In this document: one piece after another, positions 1-8,816 of the stretch
Layout: every line of letters starts with the position of its first letter
How positions within the stretch are numbered: the first letter of the stretch is position 1
DNA from: CBDDIP01 sp965279405
GTDB lineage: Bacteria > Actinomycetota > Acidimicrobiia > Acidimicrobiales > Ilumatobacteraceae
Assembly: GCA_965279405.1 (NCBI GenBank)
Contig: OZ257157.1
Location: 1,302,001 to 1,366,000 of the forward strand
Length of the DNA stretch: 64,000 bases
Direction of reading: 5' to 3'
The notes under the pieces: model-generated
The model's input: the letters and a program-made list of their open reading frames with translations, nothing else
Database searches by the model: none
What the model was told of the DNA's origin: nothing
Translations under genes and position numbers: made by a program

Positions 1-1
1 G

Positions 2-475
2 ATCTCGGCTGCGCTGGACCGGCCTCGAGGATGGCGGCAGTTGCTCGACCCCCTCGACGGGGTCGTCGTAGTCGACATCGGTCGGCTGTTCCCTGGGTCG
101 CCGGCGGCACAGATTGCCGGTGTCGCGGACGTCGTGGTGTTGGTCGCTCCGCCCGAGCCCGGCCCATTGGCGGCGACCTTGGAGTGGGCCGCCCGTCGCG
201 GCCAGTTCGCCGCCACGGATGCCCAGATCGACGCCGGGCGCGTGAGAATTCTCACTGTCGATGTCGCGGCCGAACGTCGCCTGCGGATCGACCCGGGTCG
301 ATTGGCGCGTGACGAACTCGGCCACGTCTACGCCGGCCATGTCCCGTTCGATGACGGGGCGCTCGACCTGCTGTGTCGCGGTGCGTCGATCGGGCATCGC
401 TCTCTGCGCAGGTCGCGATTGGTGCTCGGCATACACGGCTTGTTGGCGCGGCTTCAGGTGGGGGTGACGGTGTGA
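2..475 (+). CDS. CpaE/MinD-like ATPase, 5' truncated by the window edge
   Basis: The reading frame is open from base 2, so the start lies upstream and only about 157 C-terminal residues are visible. A hydrophobic strand followed by Asp-Ile-Gly (DGVVVVDIGRL) and then a strand reading ADVVVLVAPPEPGP resemble the Walker B and post-Walker B strands of MinD/ParA-type ATPases. Tad pilus operons usually begin with such a protein (CpaE/TadZ), which places the pilus machine at the cell pole. Its stop overlaps the GTG start of the TadA-like gene by four bases (GTGA type), so the two are translationally coupled. Assignment rests on context as much as sequence, because the P-loop is outside the window. 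Confidence 0.6.
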   Translation: MSAALDRPRGWRQLLDPLDGVVVVDIGRLFPGSPAAQIAGVADVVVLVAPPEPGPLAATLEWAARRGQFAATDAQIDAGRVRILTVDVAAERRLRIDPGRLARDELGHVYAGHVPFDDGALDLLCRGASIGHRSLRRSRLVLGIHGLLARLQVGVTV

Positions 476-1839
476 ACGGGCCGCAGGACTGGTTGATGGA
501 GTTGGCGGAGCGGATTCGCCGCGAGTTCGGCGCCCAGCTTCCGACCGCACCGGTGCGTGAATCGCATGCTGATCGTGACCGTCGGCAGGAACAGACCAAG
601 TTCGAACTGGAAACGAAGGTGCTGCCGATCGTCAACGAGCAGCGCGTCGCCGGTCGGGAACCGGCGCTGTCGGAAGCGGAGGAAGACATCGTCGTCGAGT
701 TGATCCTTTCGGCGATGTTCCTACTCCCTCGCCTGTACGGGATCCTCGCCGGGGAGCCGTTGGCGGAGGACGTGCTCGTGTTCCCCGGGCAACCGGTGCG
801 CGTCGATCGTGCCGACGGCACCAAGAGCTACTACCCGGCGCTGGCACGAACCGCCGAGGAGTTGACTCAGATGATCGCCGATGTGGCGGCGACACATCAT
901 CGGCCGTTCAGTTTCGAGCATCCGTTCGTCGACGTGCAGTTGTCCCCTCGGCTGCGGTTCCACGGTCAAGGGTTCGACGTCGTGTCCAGGCCGGCGATCT
1001 TCATCCGTGTGCACCGTGTGATGGGCGCAACCTTCGATGACCTGTTCGAGTGGGGCTCGATCTCGAACGGGATGCGCTACCTGCTCGGCACCGCAGCGGT
1101 TGAGGCCCAGCTGTCCGCGGCGACCACTGGTGTGCAGGGCTCGGGCAAGACAACCGTGTTGCGTGCGTTCCCGCTGGCATACCCGGCGGACACGCGGATC
1201 GTCACCGTGGAGACCGATTTCGAGTTGGGGTTGGTGTCGTTGGGTCGGCCGTGGACACAGGAGATGCAGGCGCGGATGCCGATGACCTCGACGTCGCGTG
1301 GGATCTCGTGCGCCGACATGATGGCCCCGGTGCTGCGCACCCGCGGCGAGCTGAACATGATCGGTGAGGTCCGCAGTGATGAGGCCGACCCGGCGATCCG
1401 CGCCGCCAACATCGGCCAGGGCACCCTGGTGACAGTCCACGGCTCGTCCGCCGTGGCGGGGCTCGGGCAACTGATCGATCGGATTTGTGAACGCGGCTCG
1501 AGCGAGCGTGACCAGGCCGCGCGCATGGTGTACCAGGCGTTCGACCTTGTCGTGCATTGCTCGATGGCCCGAGATCGACGACGTTGGATTCAAGAGATCG
1601 TCGCCCCATCGATCGAAGGTGACCGCTGCGTCGTCCACACCCTGTACGCGCCGCAGCCTGGCGCCGGCGATCTGCGTGGCCGGGCGTCTCGCACGCCGTG
1701 GCCGGATCTGTTGGTCACCAAGATCCGCACCAACTTCCCCGACTTCGAGCTCGCCGACGCACTCGACGACACCTACCTGCCGATGCAAGCCGCGGCCCAC
1801 GCGACAGGGTCGCCGTTCTCGCTGGAGGCGGTGTCGTGA
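472..1839 (+). CDS. tadA: TadA/CpaF-family secretion ATPase
   Basis: This 455-residue protein is the cytoplasmic hexameric ATPase that would power pilin assembly. Visible motifs are a Walker A loop TGVQGSGKTT (about residues 219-228) and a Walker B-like stretch ending GEVRSDEA (about 297-304), the usual layout of TadA/VirB11 ATPases. A helical N-terminal region precedes the nucleotide-binding domain. The GTG at 472 is chosen because it overlaps the upstream stop by four bases; an in-frame start further upstream would overlap the preceding gene by about 100 bases. It is followed immediately by TadB- and TadC-like membrane proteins, the standard order. The TGVQGSGKTT loop departs slightly from the common GGTGSGKTT. 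Confidence 0.9.
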   Translation: MNGPQDWLMELAERIRREFGAQLPTAPVRESHADRDRRQEQTKFELETKVLPIVNEQRVAGREPALSEAEEDIVVELILSAMFLLPRLYGILAGEPLAEDVLVFPGQPVRVDRADGTKSYYPALARTAEELTQMIADVAATHHRPFSFEHPFVDVQLSPRLRFHGQGFDVVSRPAIFIRVHRVMGATFDDLFEWGSISNGMRYLLGTAAVEAQLSAATTGVQGSGKTTVLRAFPLAYPADTRIVTVETDFELGLVSLGRPWTQEMQARMPMTSTSRGISCADMMAPVLRTRGELNMIGEVRSDEADPAIRAANIGQGTLVTVHGSSAVAGLGQLIDRICERGSSERDQAARMVYQAFDLVVHCSMARDRRRWIQEIVAPSIEGDRCVVHTLYAPQPGAGDLRGRASRTPWPDLLVTKIRTNFPDFELADALDDTYLPMQAAAHATGSPFSLEAVS

Positions 1840-2699
1840 ACGCCACGATGAGGCTCCTCGTCGCCGTGGCGGCCGGCCTGGCGGCGGGCGCAGCGGTGTG
1901 GTGTGCCGCCGAATCCATGCGCCCACGATCAGCCTCCAACCCGCTCGCTCGACGTCGCTCGCAGCTGGCGAGTGGCAACGCATTGGTCGTCGCCATCGTT
2001 GCCGGACTGGTGGTGTTGTTGGTCACGCGCTGGCCGGTCGCCGCTGCGGGGACGATCGCGCTGGTCGTGGTGTGGCCGAGGTTGTTCGCCGGCAAGTCGG
2101 CGACCGTCGAGCGTCGCCGTCTCGATGGGATCGCCAAGTGGTTGGAGGACCTCCGTGACCTTCAACTTGGATCGAATCTCGATCTGGTCGAGGCCTTGAC
2201 CGAGTCCGCCAAACGGGCGCCGACGGTGATCGAAACGGAACTCGGCCGGCTTGCCGGTCGGCTCGGGCATCACATGCCACTGCGCGACGCACTCGTGCAT
2301 CTGGCCGACGAACTCGATCACCCAGTATCGGACACCGCCGTGGCGTCGATGTTGTTCGCAGCCGGGCACGCCTCGGGTTCGGCGCTACAGGACACCTTCG
2401 CCCAGCTCGCGGTGACGGCCCGCGACGAGCTCACCGCCCGCGACCGCATCGACCGCCTGCGAGCGAACTTCGAACGGTCGATGCGTCGGATGCTCGCGAT
2501 TCTGGGCGGCCTGGTTGCGTACATGATCGTCGTCGCCTCCGAGACCCTGGAGCCCTACCAGTCCGCGGTCGGGCAGATCTGGCTGTTGTTGCCGCTATCG
2601 ATCTGGGCGCTCAGTCTGGTGTGGCTCCGCAACCTGTCCCGCTATGAACGCGCCGGCCGGTTCGTCAGCCGCGAGGCACTCGCCGAGGCACGGCCATGA
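1836..2699 (+). CDS. tadB: TadB-like inner-membrane pilus assembly protein
   Basis: The product has 287 residues with a type II secretion F (T2SSF) layout. Hydrophobic segments lie near residues 5-22 and 48-90, a soluble helical domain runs through the middle (KWLEDLRDLQLGSNLDLVEAL, then DALVHLADELDHPVSDTAVASMLFAAGHASG), and two more membrane segments lie near 222-262. The GTG start at 1836 overlaps the TadA stop by four bases. With TadC it would form the membrane platform for pilin polymerisation. The family is confident; the exact TadB versus TadC naming follows gene order. Confidence 0.85.
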   Translation: MNATMRLLVAVAAGLAAGAAVWCAAESMRPRSASNPLARRRSQLASGNALVVAIVAGLVVLLVTRWPVAAAGTIALVVVWPRLFAGKSATVERRRLDGIAKWLEDLRDLQLGSNLDLVEALTESAKRAPTVIETELGRLAGRLGHHMPLRDALVHLADELDHPVSDTAVASMLFAAGHASGSALQDTFAQLAVTARDELTARDRIDRLRANFERSMRRMLAILGGLVAYMIVVASETLEPYQSAVGQIWLLLPLSIWALSLVWLRNLSRYERAGRFVSREALAEARP

Positions 2700-3613
2700 C
2701 CCTGACCCAGCTCGCGTTGGTCGCCGGTGCTGCGACCGTGATGGCCGGATGGTGTCTACGACGAGCCATGCAGTTCGGTCCGGCAACGGTGGCCACCACG
2801 TACCGGCGTTTGTACTCGACCCGGTCCCCTCTCCCGGCGACCGCGACAGGTTCGCGGTGGGATCGCTCGTTCGCCCGCTTGGGGACACGACTCGCGGCCT
2901 CCGATGTCGGTCAACGGATCGAAGCACGCCGTCGCTACGCGTTTCGCGCCGGGGGTGTCTCCGTGCCGCTGCTCGCCACCCGGATCGTGTCGGCCGCAGT
3001 CGTCGGTTTCGTAGCCGGGCTGGTGCTCGTGCTGGTACCGACGATGACAGGCGTTGCGGTCCCCTGGCCGATCGTCGCGATCGCGCCGTTCGGTGTCGCC
3101 GTGTTGATGGGCTGGTATCAGTTGTCGAGCGTCGTCGCCGTAGCCGATCGTCGCTACCGGTCGTTCCGGGCCGGGGTCGCCGCGTACGTGCAACTGGTCG
3201 CGGTGTGCATGACCACGAGACGATCGATGACCGAAGCGATCAGCTACGCAGCCGAAGTCGGTACCGGGCCAGCGTTCGAAACGATCGCAGCCGCAGTGCA
3301 CGCCGCGCCGCAGATGGGCATCCGGGTCTGGGAAGCACTCGACAGTGTCGGCGTCGAGTACGACTGCCGCGAGCTACAAGACCTGGCGTCGTCGGTCGGC
3401 CACGTCGCCCGGATCGGCGTCGGTGTCGAAACCACGGTCATTGCCGTGGCAACACGGATGCGCCAGGTCGCGCTGGACGACATGCAACGTTCCGCTGATC
3501 GCCAAACCTCCACGATGTTCGGCCCGACCCTGCTTTTCGTCGCCGGTGTCGTCGCATTCCTCGGCTACCCGCTGATCGTGCGCGTGTTCGACGCCTTCTC
3601 CACCACCAGCTAA
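2696..3613 (+). CDS. tadC: TadC-like inner-membrane pilus assembly protein
   Basis: The product has 305 residues and a second T2SSF-type domain, with membrane segments near residues 2-15, 97-145 and 278-300 and a central helical region that includes VQLVAVCMTTRRSMTEAISYAAEVG. The ATG overlaps the preceding stop by four bases. Two consecutive T2SSF proteins after a TadA ATPase is the signature of Tad/Flp pilus operons. A short gap with a purine-rich ribosome site (AACCGAAAGGAA) then leads to the pilin gene. Confidence 0.85.
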   Translation: MTLTQLALVAGAATVMAGWCLRRAMQFGPATVATTYRRLYSTRSPLPATATGSRWDRSFARLGTRLAASDVGQRIEARRRYAFRAGGVSVPLLATRIVSAAVVGFVAGLVLVLVPTMTGVAVPWPIVAIAPFGVAVLMGWYQLSSVVAVADRRYRSFRAGVAAYVQLVAVCMTTRRSMTEAISYAAEVGTGPAFETIAAAVHAAPQMGIRVWEALDSVGVEYDCRELQDLASSVGHVARIGVGVETTVIAVATRMRQVALDDMQRSADRQTSTMFGPTLLFVAGVVAFLGYPLIVRVFDAFSTTS

Positions 3614-3629
3614 CCGAAAGGAACCCGAC

Positions 3630-3887
3630 ATGACATCACCCGCCCCATACGTCACGAGCCCGTACGTGACAAGCGTCGTCGATCAGGCCTACATCGGCCT
3701 GACGATGCTTTTGCGCACCTTGCGCGTCTGGTCTGCCCGAGACGAGGGCCTCGACGAGTCACCGTCCAAGCTGCTCTACATCGCCCTGGGGATCATCGTC
3801 GCCGGCATCGTCGCAGGGATCGCCTACGCGATCGTCCAACAGGCCGGCGACAACATCCCCGACCCCGTGGTCCCCGCCGGACCCTGA
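3630..3887 (+). CDS. Flp-like major pilin candidate
   Basis: This 85-residue protein has one hydrophobic helix near residues 47-69 (KLLYIALGIIVAGIVAGIAYAI), preceded by a charged stretch containing Glu, and a short hydrophilic tail. Flp pilins are similarly small with one N-proximal helix, and the position directly after tadC fits. The leader before the helix is longer than in classical Flp pilins, and I cannot see a certain G/XXXXEY processing site, so it may be an atypical pilin or a pilus-associated membrane peptide. A good ribosome site (GAAAGGAA) precedes the ATG by 7-8 bases. Confidence 0.6.
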   Translation: MTSPAPYVTSPYVTSVVDQAYIGLTMLLRTLRVWSARDEGLDESPSKLLYIALGIIVAGIVAGIAYAIVQQAGDNIPDPVVPAGP

Positions 3888-3905
3888 ACCCGCGCCCGCT
3901 GTCCG

Positions 3906-4337
3906 ATGCGATTTCGTCGACGCCCCCGACGAGCGGTCAGTGCCGCGCGGCGACGTTTCGACTGGCGCGACGACCGCGGGGTTTCGAGCAGCATCGAGCA
4001 GCTGTTCGCGTTCGTGTTCCTCCTGATGTTGTTCCTGTTCTTCATGCAGGTGATCGTGTGGTGGCACGCCAAGAACATCCTCGAACAGTCAGCGGCCGAG
4101 GGCGCCAGGGCCGCCGCAGCAGCCGACGGTGGATGCACCGACGCAGCCACCGCGGCGACATCGATCGCAACACGGATCGGCGGCGGCTGGGTCAGGAACC
4201 TCGACGTCACCTGCACCGGTGGCGCCGTCGAGGGCGAACTCGTGATCGTCACCGTGACCGCATCGACGCCGGGGTTCGTGCTCCCCGGATCGCTCACCGT
4301 GTCGGCCGTTGCCAACGCACCGGAAGAGTCACCGTGA
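3906..4337 (+). CDS. TadE-like minor pseudopilin
   Basis: The product has 143 residues. An Arg-rich cytoplasmic N-terminus and DDRGVSSSIEQ lead into one membrane helix (about residues 34-54), followed by a soluble domain with two Cys that could pair. DDRG followed by a hydrophobic helix and then NILEQSAAEGARAAA is typical of TadE-type proteins in actinobacterial Tad operons. Its stop overlaps the GTG of the next TadE-like gene by four bases. It probably serves as a minor pilin or priming component. Confidence 0.75.
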   Translation: MRFRRRPRRAVSAARRRFDWRDDRGVSSSIEQLFAFVFLLMLFLFFMQVIVWWHAKNILEQSAAEGARAAAAADGGCTDAATAATSIATRIGGGWVRNLDVTCTGGAVEGELVIVTVTASTPGFVLPGSLTVSAVANAPEESP

Positions 4338-4771
4338 CCGCCCGAACGACGAGGTTCCGGTGGGGTGACGATCGCGGTCAAGCCGTGAGCACCGAACTGC
4401 TGTTGCTACTGATCGTCGCGCTGATCGGGTGGGGCTTCCTGGCGTGGCTCGGGCGGCTGACCTCCACCTCACAAGACCTCGCCAACAGCGCCCAATCCGC
4501 AGCCCGCGCCGCATCACAACAGGGCAACCCCACCGACGCGCTCACCGCCGCTCGCGCCGCGGCCTATGCGTCGAACCTGCAGTCGCCATGCACCACGCAA
4601 CCTGCCGTTGCCATGTCGTGGCAACCAGGCCCGACCGGCACATGGCGCGGCGGCAGCGTCACCGTCACCCTCACCTGCACCGTTGACAATCGCGAACCGA
4701 TCACCAACACAGGCCGCACCATCGCAGCGTCAGACACCCAAGTCATCGACCGCTACCAGGAAGCAGAATGA
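4334..4771 (+). CDS. TadE-like minor pseudopilin, second copy
   Basis: This 145-residue protein again shows DDRGQAVSTELLLLL entering a single membrane helix, followed by LANSAQSAARAASQQ and a soluble beta-rich tail with two Cys. The GTG at 4334 overlaps the previous stop and is preferred over in-frame starts that lie deep inside the upstream gene. Tandem TadE-like genes are common in actinobacterial Tad operons and probably form a heteromeric pilus tip or base. Confidence 0.75.
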   Translation: MTARTTRFRWGDDRGQAVSTELLLLLIVALIGWGFLAWLGRLTSTSQDLANSAQSAARAASQQGNPTDALTAARAAAYASNLQSPCTTQPAVAMSWQPGPTGTWRGGSVTVTLTCTVDNREPITNTGRTIAASDTQVIDRYQEAE

Positions 4772-5190
4772 AGCGCCGCCTGCACACACTCCGCCGAGCG
4801 ATCGCGGATGACCGCGGCGTCATCGGTCCTGCTGTGGCGATGCTGCTGATCGTGGTCCTGATCGGTGCCGGCCTCGTGTTCGACGGTGGCCGGGCCCTTG
4901 CCGCGCGCCGCCAGGCGATCAACACCGCCGAGGCCGCCGCCCGCGCCGGCGTCGCGACTGTCACCGCCGACGGCCTACGCGAAGACCCGGCACGCGCCGC
5001 GACACTCGACTTCCTCGACGCTGCAGGCGTCTCACGAACGGACGTCGTGTCAATCACGGTCACCGCGACCACGGTCACCGTCGTGCTGACGGCTCGACGG
5101 GACGCGGTGTTCGGCCAACTGATCGGCAACGACAGCATCGTCGTGCGCGGCAGCGGCGAAGCAACAGCAACGTTCGGGAACAGCCCATGA
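4768..5190 (+). CDS. TadG/TadE-like pilus assembly protein
   Basis: The product has 140 residues. A short basic N-terminus and DDRGVIGPAVAM lead into one membrane helix (about residues 18-40), then DGGRALAARRQAINTAEAAARAG, the characteristic TadE/TadG motif, and a small beta-rich domain. It lacks the long von Willebrand domain of full TadG, so it is a short member. ATG overlaps the previous stop by four bases and its own stop overlaps the next start, so the whole Tad block reads as one translationally coupled operon. Confidence 0.75.
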   Translation: MKRRLHTLRRAIADDRGVIGPAVAMLLIVVLIGAGLVFDGGRALAARRQAINTAEAAARAGVATVTADGLREDPARAATLDFLDAAGVSRTDVVSITVTATTVTVVLTARRDAVFGQLIGNDSIVVRGSGEATATFGNSP

Positions 5191-8100
5191 TCCGCCGAGC
5201 CCTCCGAATCCTGGCGCGCCTGGCCGCCGGCGTGATCGTCCTCGCCGTTCTCACCGTTCCCGTCGTATTGATGGCGAGAGTTGCCGGGAACCCGTTCGGT
5301 GGTGATCTGTTGCGCCGCGTCCAGAAACGAACCGTCGACGACGCCACGATTCTGCGGCTGCTGTCCATCGGCTTCTACGTGCTGTGGGCATGGTTCGCGC
5401 TACCCGCCATCCGCCAGGCAAGGCTGTGTCTCAGCGCCCGCCATTCCCGCCCGTCTGCTCAGGCCTCGCCTCGCTCGGTTCCTGTCGTTGTTGACCGAGG
5501 TCCACAAGGGTGGCTCACCAGGCTCGTGCGCTACGCGCTGACTTCGTCCACGATCGCCGCGATCACCACCACGACCACGCTCGCCGTGTTCCCCTCCTCC
5601 GCGCTCTCCAGCATGCATGGCTCCACGCAGGCCACCGGCCGACCCGCCGCGACGGTCGTCGTGAACGACGCTCGCCACTCGATGCAGAATGAGCACAGTG
5701 AACGTCCCGATCTGGTCAGCGAGATCGTTGCTCGACGTCGGGACACCCCCTACTCGATCGCCGCCCGGCTGTTCCCTGACCGACTCGACGGTGCCCGAGA
5801 CGAGATCCTCGCACTGAACGTCGGCCGACCGGCTCCCGGCGGTGGCATGTACCAAGGGGGAGCCTTCCCTGAGGGCATGACCGTGCTCACGCCGCGCAGC
5901 CAGTCCGCAGCCAAAGACGCTTCGTCCGGGACCAAGGGCGACGCCGGCTGGCTCCCGGGCGAGACGGTGGTAGTCCAATCCGGCGACAACGTCTGGGACC
6001 TCAGCGCCGAGCGGCTCGATCGCGCTGACGGCGAGAGACTGACGCCGACCAACGCCGAGATCGCCGACCACATGCACCTGGTCATCGACACCAACACCTT
6101 CACCAGCGGGAACCCGAGCCTGATCTTTCCCGGCGACACGATCAACTTCCCCGCGATCGGCAACCCGCCACTCGCGCCACCGAACCCACCGCCGCTACTT
6201 CCACCCCAGCCCGAGATCGATCACCCAACGCCGCCGACCACCGAGGCTCATCACCCGCCGTCCGCCCCGCCGGACGTGCCCACAACCACCGAAGCGCCGA
6301 CCATCGTCACCGGGACCGGCACCACGGTGCCGGTCCCGAATCCCGCTGACACCCCGCCCGGCACTGAGCAGGCCGCACCCGCGGTCACGGACAACGACAC
6401 ATCCCCGGACCGGTCGCTCGTCACCCTCGCCGGAGTGACCGGAACCGTCGCGCTCGCCTCCGGGCTCACCACCGCCCTCGTGCGACAGCGGCGTCGTCGC
6501 CGCGCCCTCGGCACCGGCCGACTGAGTCGACTGTCGACCCGACAAGCCGAAGTCGAGACCGCGATCGTCGCGGCATCCGACGTTCCCTTCACCCGTTGGG
6601 CGGGCCAGGAACTCGCTGCGCTCGCTCGCCAACTCACACCAACCGCGATCAAGGGCGCTCCGCTCGCCGTCGAACTGGAACCCGGAGTCGGCATAGAGGT
6701 CCTCTGGGACCATCCGTGCCACGCCGCACCCATCCCATGGGAAGCAACCGACGGCGGCTGGTCATGGCGCGTCCACTACGACCCCGACGAACCAACACCC
6801 CTCGCCGAATGGCCCTCGCCCATCCCCGCCTTGGTCACCGTAGGAACACGGGGCAACCGCCAACTGCTCGTCGACCTCGAAGCAGTCGGAACACTGGCAG
6901 TGTCCGGACCGCCGGCGGATGTCGAGGCATGGATCCGAGCGGTTGTGCTCGAACTCGGGGCCGGAGACGACCTCGCCGATGCCAGCGTGCTCACCGTCGG
7001 CAGCGGAGTTGACGGCGTCGAACACCTCGAACGAGTCGCCTACGTCCATCCCGACGAAGCAGTCGGACTGCTCACCGCCAGGGCCCATGAAGTCACAAGC
7101 CTGCTCGACGAACACGAGTCGCTGTTCCAGCGTCGCCTCGGTGAGAACCCGGTGCTCGGTCTCTCGACGGACGTGGTGGTGTGTGGCGACCTCGACCTCG
7201 AGACCCAAGCACAGATCGCCGCCCTGGTGATGCCTCGTCACGGGGCAGCCGTCATCCTCACCGCCGACATCGAACACGCCGGTGCCCGCCTCGTCCTCGA
7301 CGGCTACGGCTCCGCCGTCCTCCACGACATCGGCACCGACGCGATCCTCATCACACCTGTCGGCGTCCCCCGAGAGACCGCCGCCGAGATCGCCGTGCTC
7401 CTCGACCACGAACACGACGCGTCCGCCGACGAACCAGTCAGCGACGAAGTCGTCACGGAACTCGTACCGGAATCCGAGCAGCGGCCCACTGACGAATCGG
7501 TGGCGTCAACGAGCGAACCGAGCGCCGCACTTGTCCAGAACAGCCTCCTCAATTCCGCGTGTTTCGGCAACGGTGACGACGAGTGGTGCCAACCCGAACC
7601 CGCACTGCTCGTCCGAATCCTCGGACGCCCAGCCGTGCCCGACCGTCCCGAGATACAAGGCCTCAAACTTCGCCTGCTCGTCTACCTCGCCTGCCAGAAC
7701 GGCCGAACGGTTTCGAGGTCACGGATCCTCGACGCCGTCTGGGGCGGTGAGGCTCGCGAGCGAAAGACGTTCTCGAACAAGCTGTCCGACCTGCGCAACA
7801 CCCTCGGCACGTCGCCGACAGGGAGCCCCATGCTGTCGACCGCAACCGACGCCGGCGTCCGACTCGACCCGAGCGTGATGACCGATCTCTCCGTGTTCAT
7901 TGCCCTCGCCGCCCGTGCCCGCGACGCCGCGTCGAACGAAGCGATCGAACTACTCAGCGATGCACTGGCTCTCGTGCATGGCGAACCGTTCGACGACGGC
8001 GGATACGAATGGGCCGACGCCACCCAGGACAACGTCCAGACGCACGACCACATCCTGAACGCAGCTCGTGACCTGTGCCGACTGGCCTGCGACGCCGCCG

Positions 8101-8321
8101 ACCTCACCATCGCACGGTTCGCGCTCGTGCAAGGGCTCAAGGCCGTACCCGGCCACGAGGACCTCTACCGACTCCGCATGCAACTCGAACACCGCGCCGC
8201 CAACACCGCTGCGATCCACGCCACCTTCAACGAACTCACCCACCAGCTCAACGTCCTCGAATGCGAACCGTCCACCGAGACCGTCAACCTCTACCGCCAA
8301 CTCGTGGGTCGTCGTTCCTGA
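5187..8321 (+). CDS. Membrane-anchored LysM protein with SARP-type DNA-binding and BTAD domains
   Basis: This 1044-residue protein has three hydrophobic segments near residues 12-34, 57-76 and 115-135, one or two LysM-like modules (about 180-240 and 258-325, reading GDNVWDLSAERL and IFPGDTINFP), and a Pro/Thr-rich linker (about 330-400). A further membrane segment lies near 409-430. The C-terminal half ends in a winged-helix domain (about 805-885, GRTVSRSRILDAVWGG) and a bacterial transcriptional activator (BTAD) domain (about 900-1040). The layout implies a wall-sensing part outside and a transcription-factor part inside, so it could couple cell-envelope contact to expression. It overlaps the last Tad gene by four bases, so the likely target is the pilus or transfer system. 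The link is inferred. Confidence 0.8.
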   Translation: MIRRALRILARLAAGVIVLAVLTVPVVLMARVAGNPFGGDLLRRVQKRTVDDATILRLLSIGFYVLWAWFALPAIRQARLCLSARHSRPSAQASPRSVPVVVDRGPQGWLTRLVRYALTSSTIAAITTTTTLAVFPSSALSSMHGSTQATGRPAATVVVNDARHSMQNEHSERPDLVSEIVARRRDTPYSIAARLFPDRLDGARDEILALNVGRPAPGGGMYQGGAFPEGMTVLTPRSQSAAKDASSGTKGDAGWLPGETVVVQSGDNVWDLSAERLDRADGERLTPTNAEIADHMHLVIDTNTFTSGNPSLIFPGDTINFPAIGNPPLAPPNPPPLLPPQPEIDHPTPPTTEAHHPPSAPPDVPTTTEAPTIVTGTGTTVPVPNPADTPPGTEQAAPAVTDNDTSPDRSLVTLAGVTGTVALASGLTTALVRQRRRRRALGTGRLSRLSTRQAEVETAIVAASDVPFTRWAGQELAALARQLTPTAIKGAPLAVELEPGVGIEVLWDHPCHAAPIPWEATDGGWSWRVHYDPDEPTPLAEWPSPIPALVTVGTRGNRQLLVDLEAVGTLAVSGPPADVEAWIRAVVLELGAGDDLADASVLTVGSGVDGVEHLERVAYVHPDEAVGLLTARAHEVTSLLDEHESLFQRRLGENPVLGLSTDVVVCGDLDLETQAQIAALVMPRHGAAVILTADIEHAGARLVLDGYGSAVLHDIGTDAILITPVGVPRETAAEIAVLLDHEHDASADEPVSDEVVTELVPESEQRPTDESVASTSEPSAALVQNSLLNSACFGNGDDEWCQPEPALLVRILGRPAVPDRPEIQGLKLRLLVYLACQNGRTVSRSRILDAVWGGEARERKTFSNKLSDLRNTLGTSPTGSPMLSTATDAGVRLDPSVMTDLSVFIALAARARDAASNEAIELLSDALALVHGEPFDDGGYEWADATQDNVQTHDHILNAARDLCRLACDAADLTIARFALVQGLKAVPGHEDLYRLRMQLEHRAANTAAIHATFNELTHQLNVLECEPSTETVNLYRQLVGRRS

Positions 8322-8495
8322 ATCAGGTTCGTGTCGTATCCCACCCTCGGACCCAACTCATATCCGGCGCGATCTGGGGCGCCTCTCGGACGCTGAAGAA
8401 GCCATCACTCCGCTCACACGCCAGCACGACGGGGTGCGCACCGAACGTCGACCACCTCGAGGCCTTGGTTGGAGGAGCCGACGGGTCGTTCTTCG

Positions 8496-8816
8496 TCAGG
8501 CTCTAGGTGGTCGCGGAACCTCACCGAACCGCCCGACGAGTGATCGCACCGAAGTGTCAGCGCCGGCGGCGGCATCAGCAGGGAGAATCTCTCCGGTCAG
8601 CATGAAGCGGACCAGCCGCTGGGTGGCCGACCACCAGTACCGAGATCCGAATGCGATCATGGGGAGACCGGCGAGGACCTGCGGACCACTCGTCAAGGCA
8701 AGAACGCCTAGCGCGATGTAGGGCAGTGCGACCACGACAAGGGTGAGAAGGACCGCCTTGTTCGCAGGCCACAGCGGGCCATCGCCTCGCTCTGGGCTCT
8801 TCGTGGACCCGCTCAC
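8496..8816 (-). CDS. Small membrane protein of unknown function
   Basis: The product has 106 residues. Two hydrophobic segments (about 22-46 and 49-58) are followed by a short soluble tail. I do not recognise a family. Its GTG start overlaps the stop of the upstream minus-strand gene by four bases (GTGA), so the two are probably one transcript. The 174 bases between this gene's 3' end and the LysM/BTAD gene hold no recognisable gene. Confidence 0.6.
   Translation of the reverse strand: MSGSTKSPERGDGPLWPANKAVLLTLVVVALPYIALGVLALTSGPQVLAGLPMIAFGSRYWWSATQRLVRFMLTGEILPADAAAGADTSVRSLVGRFGEVPRPPRA

Noticed and set aside
721..1983. Minus-strand open frame of 420 codons opposite tadA
   Set aside because: It is a shadow of tadA, whose Walker motifs and overlaps at both ends establish the plus-strand frame.
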